A stretch of DNA of 64,000 nucleotides from Oleiphilus sp. Its GTDB lineage: Bacteria; Pseudomonadota; Gammaproteobacteria; Pseudomonadales; Oleiphilaceae. The stretch lies in NCBI GenBank assembly GCA_006212045.1, contig PZPK01000012.1:62001-126000 (forward strand). The letters run 5' to 3'. Positions 34,002 through 43,768 of the stretch are shown in pieces. Numbering within the stretch: the stretch's first letter is position 1; each line of letters opens with the position of its first letter. The translations under genes were made by a program, and so were the position numbers. The notes under the pieces are model-generated. The model was given only the letters and a program-made list of their open reading frames with translations. It searched no databases and was not told the DNA's origin.

Positions 34002-34874
34002 TTGCTGGTTTTTCAAGCCGAGCACAACCTAAAAAACGATGGCGTACTTGGGCCTGCGAGTTATCGCCTGCTCCAAAAACAAGCGTTTGGCGATATTGAT
34101 ACGGTAAGGGTCAACCTGGAACGCTGGCGCTGGATGCCTCGCAGTCAACCCACAAGTTATGTCAGTGTAAATATCCCTAGCTTTGAACTGGAACTCGTGC
34201 AAGAGGCGCGATCTAAGCTAAGCATGGACGCGATTATCGGTCGTAGCTACCGCATGACTCCTGTTATGGAAGAGCAAATTCGTTACGTCGTGCTCAACCC
34301 TAGCTGGTTTGTACCACACAAAATCGCTTCGAACGATCTACTTCCCAAAATACAGGCTAATCAGAATTACTTCGATGAAATTGGCATGGAAGTGTTGCAA
34401 GGCGTGGGAAACGAATTGCGCGTAATTAATCCGGCGTCTATGGATTGGAACGCAATAAGCAGTGCAGATTTTCCTTACCGCCTGCGGCAAAAGCCTGGCC
34501 CAAAAAATGCGTTAGGGAAGGTGAAATTTATTTTTCCTAACGCTCACAACGTTTATCTGCATGACACCAACGATCCATCGTTATTTAGTCAAAGCGAGCG
34601 CAGTTTTAGTTCTGGCTGTATTCGCATCGCTAAGCCGATGGAACTACTTTTTAGCGTTTTTGAAAATCACCCAACGATGAGCCAAGAAAAAATACAAAGC
34701 TTACTGGATTCAGGGAAAGAAACGACTGTGTATTTAGAAAAACCGCTGCCCGTTCGGATTCAGTACTGGACGACCTGGGTGGATAGTGATGGCAATCCGC
34801 ATTACCGTCATGACCTCTACCAACGAGATAAACGCATTCTTGATCAACTGAATTTACCGATTAAAACCGACTAA
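34002..34874 (+). pseudogene. L,D-transpeptidase YcbB/LdtD-like, C-terminal catalytic half
   Basis: This 290-residue open frame is the continuation of the split transpeptidase. It begins in the peptidoglycan-binding repeat (FQAEHNLKNDGVLGPASYRL) and carries the YkuD catalytic domain with HDTNDPSLF and the active-site SSGCIRI (Cys near residue 206). YcbB enzymes make 3-3 cross-links between meso-diaminopimelate residues, strengthening peptidoglycan under stress. The half alone would lack a signal peptide and therefore should not reach the periplasm. It ends 27 bp before the M15 peptidase gene. Confidence 0.8.
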
Positions 34875-34901
34875 ATTAACTGGAACCATAGGACGAAAGC
34901 A

Positions 34902-35858
34902 ATGATAAAAACGTTTACCGCTACTTGCTTGACGCTGGCATCTTTATTTGTTGTCGGCCAAGCGCATTCGCAAACATTTGACGCGCAACGACTGGACTAC
35001 ACGCTCGCCGTGGGGCCGTGGTTTACTGAATATAAAACAATGAGTTTCTTTGTGTTGCCCAGCCAGGAAATTGATATTCACTACGACCCCGACGATGACC
35101 ATGAAACGCCACCGCCAATAAAAACGTGCTCACAGGCGGGTTGCACTGACTATCCAGATGGCTTGTGGAAATTCACGGCTCCGAATGAGCCGGGTTTGGT
35201 TTCGTACCGAGTACAACCTAAGGGAAAAGCAGAGGCCACCCTAAATATTTTTGTCATGTATCCTGCAAAGGATATAAAGGAAGGAAAGCTAAATGGCTAT
35301 CGTATTGGCCAGTACCCAGACAAACCCTATAAAGGGTTGGCGATCTACAATCCGCCACTGGGTTTTGTTGAGGTAACCAAAGAAAATGAGAATACTTTTA
35401 TTGCCCCGCACTATCAGTTGAAACAATTTGTCAGTAAACAAGGCGGCAACTACCCACGCTATGTGGTTCTGCAAACGCGTATGTTACGCAAACTTGAATT
35501 TCTTACCGAAGAAGTGAATAAAAAAGGCATATACTGCAATGGCTTCCATGTGATGAGCGGCTTTCGCACGCCCTACTACAACAAGGCCATCAATAATAAA
35601 TTATGGTCACGCCATCAATGGGGAGGTGCCGCTGATATTTTTGTCGATGAAAATCCCAAAGATGGCTATATGGATGATTTGAACAAGGACGGTAAACGCG
35701 ATGTGAATGACGCCAAAGTATTGGCAAGCATAGTAGAAAAATATTTTTCAGATCCCGACTATAAACCCTTTATTGGTGGAATGGGAATTTACAAAAAAAA
35801 CGCCGCACACGGGCCTTTTGTCCATGTGGATGTGCGAGGTTTTCGAGCAAGGTGGTAA
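34902..35858 (+). CDS. Secreted M15-family peptidase (D,D-carboxypeptidase-like)
   Basis: This 318-residue protein has a signal peptide ending QAHS-Q (about residue 23), an N-terminal beta-rich domain (about 30-130) and a C-terminal M15A-type peptidase domain. Zinc ligands are in SRHQWGGAADIFVDE (His and Asp) and in HGPFVHVDVRGFRARW (His). The insertion DEN..DLNKDGKRDVND resembles a calcium-binding loop. Such enzymes trim D-Ala from peptidoglycan stems, matching the L,D-transpeptidase gene just upstream. The start follows GGACGAAAGCA. Confidence 0.88.
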   Translation: MIKTFTATCLTLASLFVVGQAHSQTFDAQRLDYTLAVGPWFTEYKTMSFFVLPSQEIDIHYDPDDDHETPPPIKTCSQAGCTDYPDGLWKFTAPNEPGLVSYRVQPKGKAEATLNIFVMYPAKDIKEGKLNGYRIGQYPDKPYKGLAIYNPPLGFVEVTKENENTFIAPHYQLKQFVSKQGGNYPRYVVLQTRMLRKLEFLTEEVNKKGIYCNGFHVMSGFRTPYYNKAINNKLWSRHQWGGAADIFVDENPKDGYMDDLNKDGKRDVNDAKVLASIVEKYFSDPDYKPFIGGMGIYKKNAAHGPFVHVDVRGFRARW

Positions 35859-35889
35859 TCCCCGTTCCCGCCGCCTAAATGTGGCTGGG

Positions 35890-36684
35890 CTAGAAATTTC
35901 CCTGAGGATGGCTAATATTGTATTCACTAAAGGCTCGATGGCAACGTTCAGTCACCTCAGATTCAAAACGCTTCTCGTAAATCACTTCCAGCACATAGGC
36001 TTTGAGCGTTATTTTAGTGACCATCATATTACCCACTATTTCATCCTTGAATAGAATTTGAATGGGCTTTTCCAGGTATACACAACGGCTACTCACTGCC
36101 GCTTCACGCACCAGTTTTTCGACCAGCGCCAAGTCCGTATCTGGGCGAACATAGAGAAAAACCTCCACCTGCATATCGAGCGCACCAGCGTTTGCGCTGG
36201 TAACGGGGCTATTCATAAATTCGCTGTTGGGCACTGTTACGATCGAATCATCAAGTGTGCGTATTCGTGTGGAGCGAACACCAATCGATAGTACATCGCC
36301 ATAAATATCGCCGAATTTAACGCGGTCACCCACGCGGAAAGAGCGATCAAACATGACGATTAGGCCCGAAAGAAGCGATGCCGCAATATCTTTTGCGCCA
36401 ATGGCGAACGCCAAGCCAATCGAGCCTGCAATAGCTAGCGCGGCTTCTCTGCTGCGAAAAAGTAAAAAAACCGCTAGAGCAATCGACCCGATGATCAAAA
36501 TAAAGTTGATGACGGTCATGCTTTGTTCGATGCGCAAGCGGTAGTCTGGAAATGCTTTTGTGAGGCGGTTTGATAAAGCCTTAAAAAATTGTGCGGCAAA
36601 TGCCGCAATAACTAAAACAATAACTGAAAGCGTTAATCGCGAAAAATCAAAGGCTGAAAACACCTGATAGGCATCGTTGCTCAT
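35890..36684 (-). CDS. Small mechanosensitive channel (MscS family)
   Basis: This 264-residue membrane protein has helices at about 15-33, 58-76 and 88-115. The pore helix segment AIAGSIGLAFAIGAKDIAAS and the beta domain RSFRVGDRVKFGDIYGDVLSIGVRSTRIRTLDD are MscS hallmarks, and EVFLYVRPDTDL opens the C-terminal domain. The channel releases solutes on osmotic downshift. Its ATG overlaps the stop of the upstream 901-residue membrane ATPase (ATGA). The pair closes the mla operon. Confidence 0.92.
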   Translation of the reverse strand: MSNDAYQVFSAFDFSRLTLSVIVLVIAAFAAQFFKALSNRLTKAFPDYRLRIEQSMTVINFILIIGSIALAVFLLFRSREAALAIAGSIGLAFAIGAKDIAASLLSGLIVMFDRSFRVGDRVKFGDIYGDVLSIGVRSTRIRTLDDSIVTVPNSEFMNSPVTSANAGALDMQVEVFLYVRPDTDLALVEKLVREAAVSSRCVYLEKPIQILFKDEIVGNMMVTKITLKAYVLEVIYEKRFESEVTERCHRAFSEYNISHPQGNF

Positions 36685-39386
36685 AGAGTGTGTCCTCGGA
36701 ATAAAAACTGACGTTTCTCAAGATAATTCTCTACGGCGCGAGACCAGAAGCTTTCGATATGCCAACCTGGATTGTCATCATCAGGGTAACGATAAAGCAT
36801 ATTATAAGGCGCCAACTCCTCGAGTCGTCTACGAATATTCGTTTGCGAGGTATTCATAACATCGGCTAAGCCATCTTGTGTAAGCCCATTGTGCTCAATC
36901 AGTGCCGCCAATAGCATTAAGGTAGAATCGCTAAGATTTTCAAGTACCCGCTGCTCGGGCACTTCAAATAAATGAACGGCCACGACACCATCTGACCATT
37001 GCAGGGAAGACTTCCAAAAATACAGCGCTTGACGTGGATTGCCTCGGGTATAGTCCCATAAAATACGAAAATAGAGTTCCGTGTTCTTTTCTTCCTGCTC
37101 TTTATCCGTCCAAGCCTTCTTAGCAGAACGTCTACGCGCATCAGTTGTTGCGGCTGAACTTAAATGACTAAAGTCTGGCGCGTGTTCATAATTGGTAAAA
37201 TGGCGAGTCAGTACCAGTTTCCTTAGCTCTTCTTCAGACATGCCGGTCACAAAAATAAGATCATTAAAGCAGCTTGACCCTGCCACCGCTTGTTTAGCGA
37301 TCGTCCAGGCGAATGAGGTACAAGTACATAGCCAGAAATGGTGCTGTGAGGTTCGTAATAAAAAATCAATGACACATGCGAAACCATCAAAGCCGCCCAC
37401 TTTCCGCAACATGGCGTTTTCAAGATTCTCAAGGCAAATCACGCTCGGTGGGAAAGCATTAATTGCGTCGACAATATCATCGACATTTTTTATATCGTCT
37501 TCTAACAAGGATTGCGACAATTGCTGGTAGAGACTCGTGTTATCCGCCTGCCCTACTGCGAGTTTTACACTAAGTGGCTCTATCTGATTTTTTTCACAGA
37601 AATGTCTAATAATTTCACTCTTGCCAATACCCCGATCTCCACACAGTAAAATTCGTTGCCCATCGTGTTGAGTATGCCATTGCTCAAACCCTTCCTGCAC
37701 GACTGACTCCGCTTCATCGCGATGTACATACCACGCCGTTTCGGCGGGCGTACGAAAGCTAAAGCTGCGCCAATACCGTTCTGGAAACCAGCTTTGCTCA
37801 ATAACACGCATGGACTTACGGTATTGACGTTCCAATAATGCTCGACTCAGCATGGCTTGAAAGCGTTTGCCCATTTCCACTTCTGTCAATTGTTCGATTA
37901 AAAATCGCCACGCCACGCGATAAACACCAATGCCACCACCGGCCAACAATACGAGCGGCTCCCAATAACGGCCTTGTGCCTTCTGAGACAGATTTTGCCA
38001 AAAAGTAGAACGCGTAGCCTTATCATTGACTAAACGCCAGTGCTCACAATTACTGCGAATACCTATCAGTAAAAGACCGAGAGCGATAAAGCCAATAAGT
38101 TGATCAAGGTAAAATTCAATTAGGGATTGGCTTAGACTTTCTGAAAGCACACTGTGCGAGATGCCGGTGATCAACCAATACAACAAGTACGCCTTCGGCA
38201 CCAGTTTAAAAACAGACTCCATCGCAAGCACTTGTTGGTTATTTTTATTTTTTCGCTGTTCTCGCTGGCTTAATTTGGGGCTCACAAAGTTGATGATGCC
38301 TAGTGCTAATAAATAGATGATGATCAGGTGCAAGGCAGACTTCAGTAATGCATCGAAATCCAAGCCGACACGTACTAGCGCTTGTATGACAAGCTCACCC
38401 GCCAGAAAAAGAATGAAAAAGAGAAATAACTCGCGCGCAAGCTCGACTATTGCGATAAGCGACTTAAGGTGCTTATATTGACGCAACTTAGACGTCACCC
38501 ATTGCTGGGCACTATCAAAAAGTTGATTGCGTGAACGAATCAGAAATACAATGACAAGCGCAAAAATAAGTATTTTGAAGGTGTCCCGAATCATATTAAA
38601 CGTTAGCAAACGCTTTTTGCTGGAAGATGCAGACCTTTCTGATACGCTGCTCCAAAAATAGAATTTGACACTGGACGTCAAACTGCTGATTTCAAGCCTG
38701 ATAGGCGCAAGATTATTTATCGCAAATGCGCTACCCGCGATCACCTCATTAATCAAAGAGCCTCTGGATTGAAACAGCTCGTCTCGGTAGAGCCTTTCCC
38801 AAACCAGGCTACTGATTAAAAGGCTATTTCGTTTTTCTTTAATGACTTCAGCCTGCTTTTTCAGCGCTTTTTCTTTTACAATGAGTTGCTGGATAAGATT
38901 TTTTACCTCATCTGGATCGCTATCTCGCAAAGAAGGGGGCGATTCAATAAAAACTGCTACGCTGTCTTCCTGCCCAAGATAGTAATCCATAAAGTGCTGT
39001 TTTGATCTCGCACGCTGATTGGATGCGTCAATACGTTCAGCGATATGGGCTCGCAGTGCCGTAAAGTTTTGACTTCCAGGAATAAAGTTTTCATCTTCCA
39101 GTGCAAACTGAATGCTTTCTTTTACTTTTTTCCAATTGCTTTTGTCCTCGGCAATACGTTTCTCCGCGACGTCAAGGGACAACGAATGCTTTTCTACGTG
39201 AACGATCGATGCTTCTACCTTGGACAACAATTCTGCCAGACGGGATACTTTCTCCAGACTAGAACTATCTATTTCTATAGGTGCCTGATGAGGCTTATCG
39301 ACCTCATCCGATTGATTGCTGCCACTCGCAAACAAAAACAGCATCAAAACCGTAAAGTGAACGATCGCCTTTGCTGACTTTAACAC
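36681..39386 (-). CDS. Large membrane protein with C-terminal P-loop ATPase domain
   Basis: This 901-residue protein has no exact family I can name. The GTG start gives an N-terminal signal-like helix (VHFTVLMLFLFASGS), then a coiled-coil periplasmic-type region (about 35-240), several transmembrane helices (about 265-285, 310-340, 345-365, 390-435, 490) and a cytosolic nucleotidase domain with Walker A LLCGDRGIGKSEII (near 582) and Walker B SVICLENLEN. A helix-turn-helix-like segment (LADVMNTSQTNIRRRLEELA) lies near the C-terminus. It is translationally coupled to the MscS gene and overlaps the STAS gene by 7 bp. A role as ATP-dependent controller of the channel or of Mla is inference. Confidence 0.75.
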   Translation of the reverse strand: MLKSAKAIVHFTVLMLFLFASGSNQSDEVDKPHQAPIEIDSSSLEKVSRLAELLSKVEASIVHVEKHSLSLDVAEKRIAEDKSNWKKVKESIQFALEDENFIPGSQNFTALRAHIAERIDASNQRARSKQHFMDYYLGQEDSVAVFIESPPSLRDSDPDEVKNLIQQLIVKEKALKKQAEVIKEKRNSLLISSLVWERLYRDELFQSRGSLINEVIAGSAFAINNLAPIRLEISSLTSSVKFYFWSSVSERSASSSKKRLLTFNMIRDTFKILIFALVIVFLIRSRNQLFDSAQQWVTSKLRQYKHLKSLIAIVELARELFLFFILFLAGELVIQALVRVGLDFDALLKSALHLIIIYLLALGIINFVSPKLSQREQRKNKNNQQVLAMESVFKLVPKAYLLYWLITGISHSVLSESLSQSLIEFYLDQLIGFIALGLLLIGIRSNCEHWRLVNDKATRSTFWQNLSQKAQGRYWEPLVLLAGGGIGVYRVAWRFLIEQLTEVEMGKRFQAMLSRALLERQYRKSMRVIEQSWFPERYWRSFSFRTPAETAWYVHRDEAESVVQEGFEQWHTQHDGQRILLCGDRGIGKSEIIRHFCEKNQIEPLSVKLAVGQADNTSLYQQLSQSLLEDDIKNVDDIVDAINAFPPSVICLENLENAMLRKVGGFDGFACVIDFLLRTSQHHFWLCTCTSFAWTIAKQAVAGSSCFNDLIFVTGMSEEELRKLVLTRHFTNYEHAPDFSHLSSAATTDARRRSAKKAWTDKEQEEKNTELYFRILWDYTRGNPRQALYFWKSSLQWSDGVVAVHLFEVPEQRVLENLSDSTLMLLAALIEHNGLTQDGLADVMNTSQTNIRRRLEELAPYNMLYRYPDDDNPGWHIESFWSRAVENYLEKRQFLFRGHTL

Positions 39387-39730
39387 GCAGAATCTCTCTG
39401 GAGATTTTCAGTGGGAGATTTGAACGAACCAATGATTGATTTTACACCATACAACTCGATTAGATTATTAAAGGTTGGACTCACGCCGGTTAAAGACAGT
39501 GCGCGATTTTGTTTTTCCATGATGCCGTAAATTTCAATAAGCAAGCTTATTGCTGATGAATCGGTGTAAGTGACACCGCTAAAATCAATACAATCTACTG
39601 AGTTCAGAGGCAACGCAACTATGTGAGCGAAGCAGTCTGAAACATTGTCGAAAGTGATATCGCCTTCAATACTAAGGGTATTTTCATTTCGCTTTACAAC
39701 AAACTGCTGATCTAATCTTTTATTTTTCAT
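39380..39730 (-). CDS. mlaB: STAS-domain protein, MlaB-like
   Basis: This 116-residue cytosolic protein has the STAS fold: NTLSIEGDITFDNVSDCFAH, then VDCIDFSGVTYTDSSAISLL, with the conserved Asp-Ser-Ser. It follows mlaC by 39 bp. In the Mla complex MlaB binds the ATPase MlaF and is needed for its activity. Gene order F-E-D-C-B matches E. coli. Confidence 0.87.
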   Translation of the reverse strand: MKNKRLDQQFVVKRNENTLSIEGDITFDNVSDCFAHIVALPLNSVDCIDFSGVTYTDSSAISLLIEIYGIMEKQNRALSLTGVSPTFNNLIELYGVKSIIGSFKSPTENLQRDSAC

Positions 39731-39769
39731 ATCTGATTACATCCCAATTTAATTTATAGGAATGCCATA

Positions 39770-40405
39770 TTAATTCGCTACTTTCTTGTTTTCAGCACTT
39801 TGGTTCTGTGCCTTTAGGTATTCAATCAATCCATCAATACCTCTTTTCTCGATTTGTTCTGAAAATTGGGAACGAATCGTGACCAGCACACTCACGCCTT
39901 CAACGTTGACATCAATTACCTGCCAGTTTTCTTTAATTTTTTCCAAACGAAGAATTAAGGTTGCGGGGTCTCCTTTCTTATTTTTGATCTTTAGTTTGAG
40001 TGTGGTTTTATTTTCTGCCGCGCGCTGCTCATCCATAATTTCCGCCGTTGAATCACGGTATTGAAATAATATCTTTGCATAGCTGCGAATGAGGTAACGA
40101 CGAAACTCCGGTATGAGCTGTGATTTTTGTTCGTCCGTAACTTGCGACGAATACTTGCCAAGTACTAGCTGCGTGATTCGCCCAAAGTGAAAATAAGGAG
40201 CAACCCGCTGATCCACCATCGCTTCAAGGCGAGCTTGATTATTCGTATATTGTGCCTCGTTGGCACGCATATCGGTGGTCACCTCGGTAATGACTCGCGG
40301 TATCAGTTCGGTTGGGGACAGACTCTTTGTCGGTTCCGTTGGCTGAGCAAAGGTGGCTGTACTCAAAAAGCAAAGAAATATACAAAATTTTGTGTATCGC
40401 GACAT
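39770..40405 (-). CDS. mlaC: Periplasmic phospholipid carrier MlaC
   Basis: This 211-residue secreted protein has a signal peptide (FCIFLCFLSTATFAQ) and the MlaC/Ttg2 fold: LEAMVDQRVAPYFHFGRITQ, FRRYLIRSYAKILFQYRDST and a C-terminal NWQVIDVNVEGVSVLVTIRS. It ferries phospholipid between the outer-membrane and the inner-membrane MlaFEDB complex. Its ATG overlaps the mlaD stop by one base (TAATG). Confidence 0.93.
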   Translation of the reverse strand: MSRYTKFCIFLCFLSTATFAQPTEPTKSLSPTELIPRVITEVTTDMRANEAQYTNNQARLEAMVDQRVAPYFHFGRITQLVLGKYSSQVTDEQKSQLIPEFRRYLIRSYAKILFQYRDSTAEIMDEQRAAENKTTLKLKIKNKKGDPATLILRLEKIKENWQVIDVNVEGVSVLVTIRSQFSEQIEKRGIDGLIEYLKAQNQSAENKKVAN

Positions 40406-40881
40406 TATTGTTCTCCTGATGTGTCACTGGTGCTGACTTTGCTCATCACAAATTTTCCAATTAGGTTTTCTAAAACAAGCGCCGAAGATGTGAGTGTGAT
40501 ACTGTCGCCCGCCTTTAACATTTCAGTCTCGCCGCCTGGCTCCAGCCCAACATATTGTTCGCCGAGCAAGCCTGAAGTCAGGATGCTTGCGGCAGTATCG
40601 CTACTAAACGAGTATTTTTTGCTTAATGCGAGCGATACTTTTGCTTGATAGCTACTTGGGTCTAACTCAATGTGTGTGACTCTGCCAACCGTTACTCCGG
40701 CACTTTTGACTGGGGAGCGCACTTTGAGGCCGCCAATATTGCTAAAACTCGCAATAACCGGGTAGGTCTCTGATTGGTTCACGGTGGTTTGATTGGCGAC
40801 ACGCAAGGCCACAAAGACCAAAGCGGCCATACCCAGCAATACAAAAAGTCCCACCCAAAAATCCATTAATGTTCGATTCAT
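40405..40881 (-). CDS. mlaD: MCE-domain protein MlaD
   Basis: This 158-residue protein has one N-terminal membrane helix (LFVLLGMAALVFVALRV) and one MCE domain with FSNIGGLKVRSPVKSAGVTV and TSGLLGEQYVGLEPGGE. MlaD forms a hexameric ring in the periplasm holding lipid above MlaE. It is slightly shorter than the E. coli protein (183). Two bases separate it from mlaE. Confidence 0.94.
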   Translation of the reverse strand: MNRTLMDFWVGLFVLLGMAALVFVALRVANQTTVNQSETYPVIASFSNIGGLKVRSPVKSAGVTVGRVTHIELDPSSYQAKVSLALSKKYSFSSDTAASILTSGLLGEQYVGLEPGGETEMLKAGDSITLTSSALVLENLIGKFVMSKVSTSDTSGEQ

Positions 40882-40883
40882 CG

Positions 40884-41672
40884 TTATGCCCCCTGAAACA
40901 TAAAAGCAGTCAATATAAAATCCAGCCCAAGCACAACCAATGCCGAGGTGACAACCGTTTGGGTGGTCGCTTTGGCGACCCCCTCGGCGGTTGGGTTGGC
41001 GCTAAAGCCGGAAAAAACTGCAATTAAAGTCACGGCAATGGCGAAAACCACACTTTTAATCACACCATTTAATACATCAATTCTAAAATTAACCGCGTCT
41101 TGCATCTGCGACCAAAGTGTTCCGGCATCCACACCCAACACATGCACTGCAACCAAATAGCCGCCGAAGATGCCCGCCACATTAAACATGGCTGTCAGTA
41201 AGGGCAATGCAATCACGCCCGCCCAAAAACGAGGGGCAACTACGCGGGAGATAGGCGGTATGGCCATCATCTCCAGCGCGTTAAGTTGTTCGGTGGCTTT
41301 CATCAAACCAATTTCTGCTGTTGCTGCAGAGCCTGCACGACTAGCGAAGAGCAAAGCCGATAGTACCGGCCCTAGTTCACGCACAAGCGATAACGCGACG
41401 ACCATGCCGACAGCTTCACCCGAGCCAAAACGTTCTAGCACGTTATACATCTGCAAGCCCAACACCAGGCCAACAAACAAGCCCGATACAGTTATGATCA
41501 CGAGTGATAGCACACCGATAAAAAACAGTTCGTGCACAACCAAGCGGGGACGACGCAAACAAATGCCGGACGCCTGTATAACGAGAAACAAAAAGCGACT
41601 CGCATAACCCAAGCGGGTAATCCCATCGTTAACATAGCGCCCTACATCTGAAACAGCTCGGCTAATATTCAT
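40884..41672 (-). CDS. mlaE: ABC transporter permease MlaE
   Basis: This 262-residue inner-membrane permease of the MlaFEDB lipid transporter has about five helices. The family motif region reads EIGLMKATEQLNALEMMAI, followed by PRFWAGVIALPLLTA. Its ATG overlaps the mlaF stop (ATGA), so subunit synthesis is coupled. Confidence 0.95.
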   Translation of the reverse strand: MNISRAVSDVGRYVNDGITRLGYASRFLFLVIQASGICLRRPRLVVHELFFIGVLSLVIITVSGLFVGLVLGLQMYNVLERFGSGEAVGMVVALSLVRELGPVLSALLFASRAGSAATAEIGLMKATEQLNALEMMAIPPISRVVAPRFWAGVIALPLLTAMFNVAGIFGGYLVAVHVLGVDAGTLWSQMQDAVNFRIDVLNGVIKSVVFAIAVTLIAVFSGFSANPTAEGVAKATTQTVVTSALVVLGLDFILTAFMFQGA

Positions 41673-42475
41673 GGCTCACCGCCCAATAATTCGGTGCGAT
41701 AATCGGCGGCTGGATAATGGAAGGCAACAGGGCCGTCCACCTTGGCATCCACAAACTGCCGGACAAAGGGATGGGAGGAGTTTTGAATACTGGCAACATC
41801 ACCTTCAGCGACGACTGCACCGTCAGCGACAAAATAGACATAATCCACAATTTTTAAGGATTCTTGAATATCGTGCGTGACAAGTACGGAGCTTGCACCC
41901 AAAGCATCGTTCAATTTACGAATTAACTGCCCGGTGACTCCCAATGAGATAGGGTCTAATCCCGCAAAAGGCTCATCGTAAAGAATAAGTTCCGGGTCCA
42001 GTGCGGTCGCCCTTGCCAAAGCAACCCTACGCGCCATCCCCCCAGATAACTCTGAAGGCATCAGTTGAGCGGCTCCGCGTAAACCCACCGCATGGAGCTT
42101 CATTAACACAAGGTGTGAAATAAGCGTTTCTGGCAGGTCAGTGTGTTCGCGCATTTGGAAGGCCACGTTGTCAAACACCGACAAATCGGTAAATAGCGCA
42201 CCCATTTGGAATAACATACCCATCTTTCGCCGTAACTTAAGTAGCTCTTCGCGATCTAAAGACGAAAGACGCTGTTTATCAACCCACACGTCCCCAGTAT
42301 CCGGTAGTAGCTGCCCGCCTATTAAGCGCAGGATCGTTGTTTTGCCACAACCGCTGCCCCCCATAATGGCGACAACTTTGCCTCGCGGCACCTTAAGATT
42401 GATGTTGTGCAGAATCTTTCTACCGCCATAGGCAAATGAGACGGCTTGAAACTCCACCATAGGATGGTCAGACAT
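41669..42475 (-). CDS. mlaF: ABC transporter ATPase MlaF
   Basis: This 268-residue ATPase has Walker A GGSGCGKTTILR (about 35-46), Q-loop, signature LSGGMARRVALARA, Walker B ELILYDEPFAGLDP and switch His in VTHDIQESLKI. It drives phospholipid transport to maintain outer-membrane asymmetry. It is the first gene of the unit mlaFEDCB, membrane ATPase, MscS, which covers 6.6 kb. A CTTAAG-box promoter lies 54 bp upstream, so here the Mla system is placed under the stress regulator. A second, housekeeping mla operon may exist elsewhere. Confidence 0.95.
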   Translation of the reverse strand: MSDHPMVEFQAVSFAYGGRKILHNINLKVPRGKVVAIMGGSGCGKTTILRLIGGQLLPDTGDVWVDKQRLSSLDREELLKLRRKMGMLFQMGALFTDLSVFDNVAFQMREHTDLPETLISHLVLMKLHAVGLRGAAQLMPSELSGGMARRVALARATALDPELILYDEPFAGLDPISLGVTGQLIRKLNDALGASSVLVTHDIQESLKIVDYVYFVADGAVVAEGDVASIQNSSHPFVRQFVDAKVDGPVAFHYPAADYRTELLGGEP

Positions 42476-42513
42476 AGCGTTTAAATTAAAGTCATGGCAA
42501 TAAGTTCTAGCTA

Positions 42514-42546
42514 CTGTAGCGCTCGAAACTTAAGTTCTGCTTAAGA
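42514..42546 (-). promoter_or_regulatory. Response-regulator box and -10 for the mla operon
   Basis: Minus strand: CTTAAG-cagaa-CTTAAG (42546-42530), 10 bp, TACAGT (42519-42514). Both half-sites are perfect. It is divergent from the antiporter promoter 78 bp away. Confidence 0.83.
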
Positions 42547-42623
42547 CTCACTTCATTTCCTCTTCACACACAAGCCATTCATTTGGGACGAATCAGCACT
42601 CGTTAGCGTGGTCTCTTGCATGC

Positions 42624-42656
42624 CTTAAGTTGGGCTTAATTTTTCCGGCACATAAT
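42624..42656 (+). promoter_or_regulatory. Response-regulator box and -10 for the cation antiporter
   Basis: CTTAAG-ttggg-CTTAAT (42624-42640), 10 bp, CATAAT (42651-42656). The transcript would start about 27 bases before the antiporter ATG. Confidence 0.82.
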
Positions 42657-42688
42657 GTGTGAGTCGTTAAATCACTAGCGGTTTATTT

Positions 42689-43768
42689 ATGGAATACCTT
42701 AGCGTTTTATTCGCTCTCGGCGTGATGTTACTTGGTGCTGATTTACTTGTGCGCGGAGCGGTACATATTGCTCATGTTGCAAAACTTCCCACTTGGCTGA
42801 TTGGGCTCACCATTGTCGGTTTTGGCACAAGCATGCCTGAGCTAACCGTGAGTGTTAGTGCGTCTACATCGGGTCAAACGGCCGCAGCTATTGGCAACGC
42901 CATAGGAAGTAATATCTTTAATGCGCTGTTTATTCTAGGCGCATCGGCGATTATTTACCCTTTAATCGTGGAAAAAACGAACACAGTGTTGGATTTAAGT
43001 GCCTTGCTGGCTTCGTCTTTAACACTATGGATATTTTCATTAGATGGAAATATCGGCTTAATCGAAGCCTGTCTGTTTCTTGTCCTTATGATGATCTACT
43101 TAGGTGGAACCTGGATTAGACATCGGCGAAGCGCGATTCAACACGAAGATCCAACTGCGCCGGTATTACAAAAACATAGTATCGGCGAGACGACAAAAAA
43201 TTCGTTATTTATTATTGTAGGACTGCTTTTTTTGGTCGTTGGTTCACGCTGGTTTTTGAGAGATGCTGTTAGTTTGGCCGGAAAGCTTGGTCTAAGTGAG
43301 TTATTCATTGGTCTTACCATTGTGGCAGCAGGCACTTCACTTCCAGAACTTATCACTTCCTTGGTGGCCAGCTTTCGGCGACAAACCGACATCGCGGTCG
43401 CTAACGTTGTTGGGAGTAATATTTTTAATATTTGGGTGGTGATAGGCGCTTCAGCCTTAGTTGCCGAACACGGCTTAATGCTACCCAAACCCACCACCTT
43501 CTTTGATCTTCCCTTTTTAATGTTTGTTACGGCACTGTTTATTCCCATGTATATGTTAGGGCGGATGCAACGATGGCATGGATTACTCGGTATTATCCTA
43601 TACATCAGTTACCTCGCAGTCCAATTTGAAATCTCAAATGATCATCACGTGGCTAAGCTCGCGCAGATACAGACACCTCTAACACTAATGGTCATTCTCT
43701 TTTTTATAGGTTTGGTTATTGTGTTTATTAGAAAAACAATTTCTCCACGGGGAGTCTCTCATGAGTAA
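42689..43768 (+). CDS. Calcium/sodium antiporter, CaCA family (YrbG-like)
   Basis: This 359-residue membrane exchanger has two inverted alpha-repeats: GFGTSMPELTVSVSAS...GNAIGSNIFN in the first half and AAGTSLPELITSLVAS...NVVGSNIFN in the second. These Glu-containing motifs bind the transported cation. About ten helices are visible. It lies divergent from mlaF, recalling the yrbG-mla neighbourhood of E. coli. It probably exports Ca2+ in exchange for Na+ or H+. Its stop overlaps the next gene's start. Confidence 0.92.
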   Translation: MEYLSVLFALGVMLLGADLLVRGAVHIAHVAKLPTWLIGLTIVGFGTSMPELTVSVSASTSGQTAAAIGNAIGSNIFNALFILGASAIIYPLIVEKTNTVLDLSALLASSLTLWIFSLDGNIGLIEACLFLVLMMIYLGGTWIRHRRSAIQHEDPTAPVLQKHSIGETTKNSLFIIVGLLFLVVGSRWFLRDAVSLAGKLGLSELFIGLTIVAAGTSLPELITSLVASFRRQTDIAVANVVGSNIFNIWVVIGASALVAEHGLMLPKPTTFFDLPFLMFVTALFIPMYMLGRMQRWHGLLGIILYISYLAVQFEISNDHHVAKLAQIQTPLTLMVILFFIGLVIVFIRKTISPRGVSHE

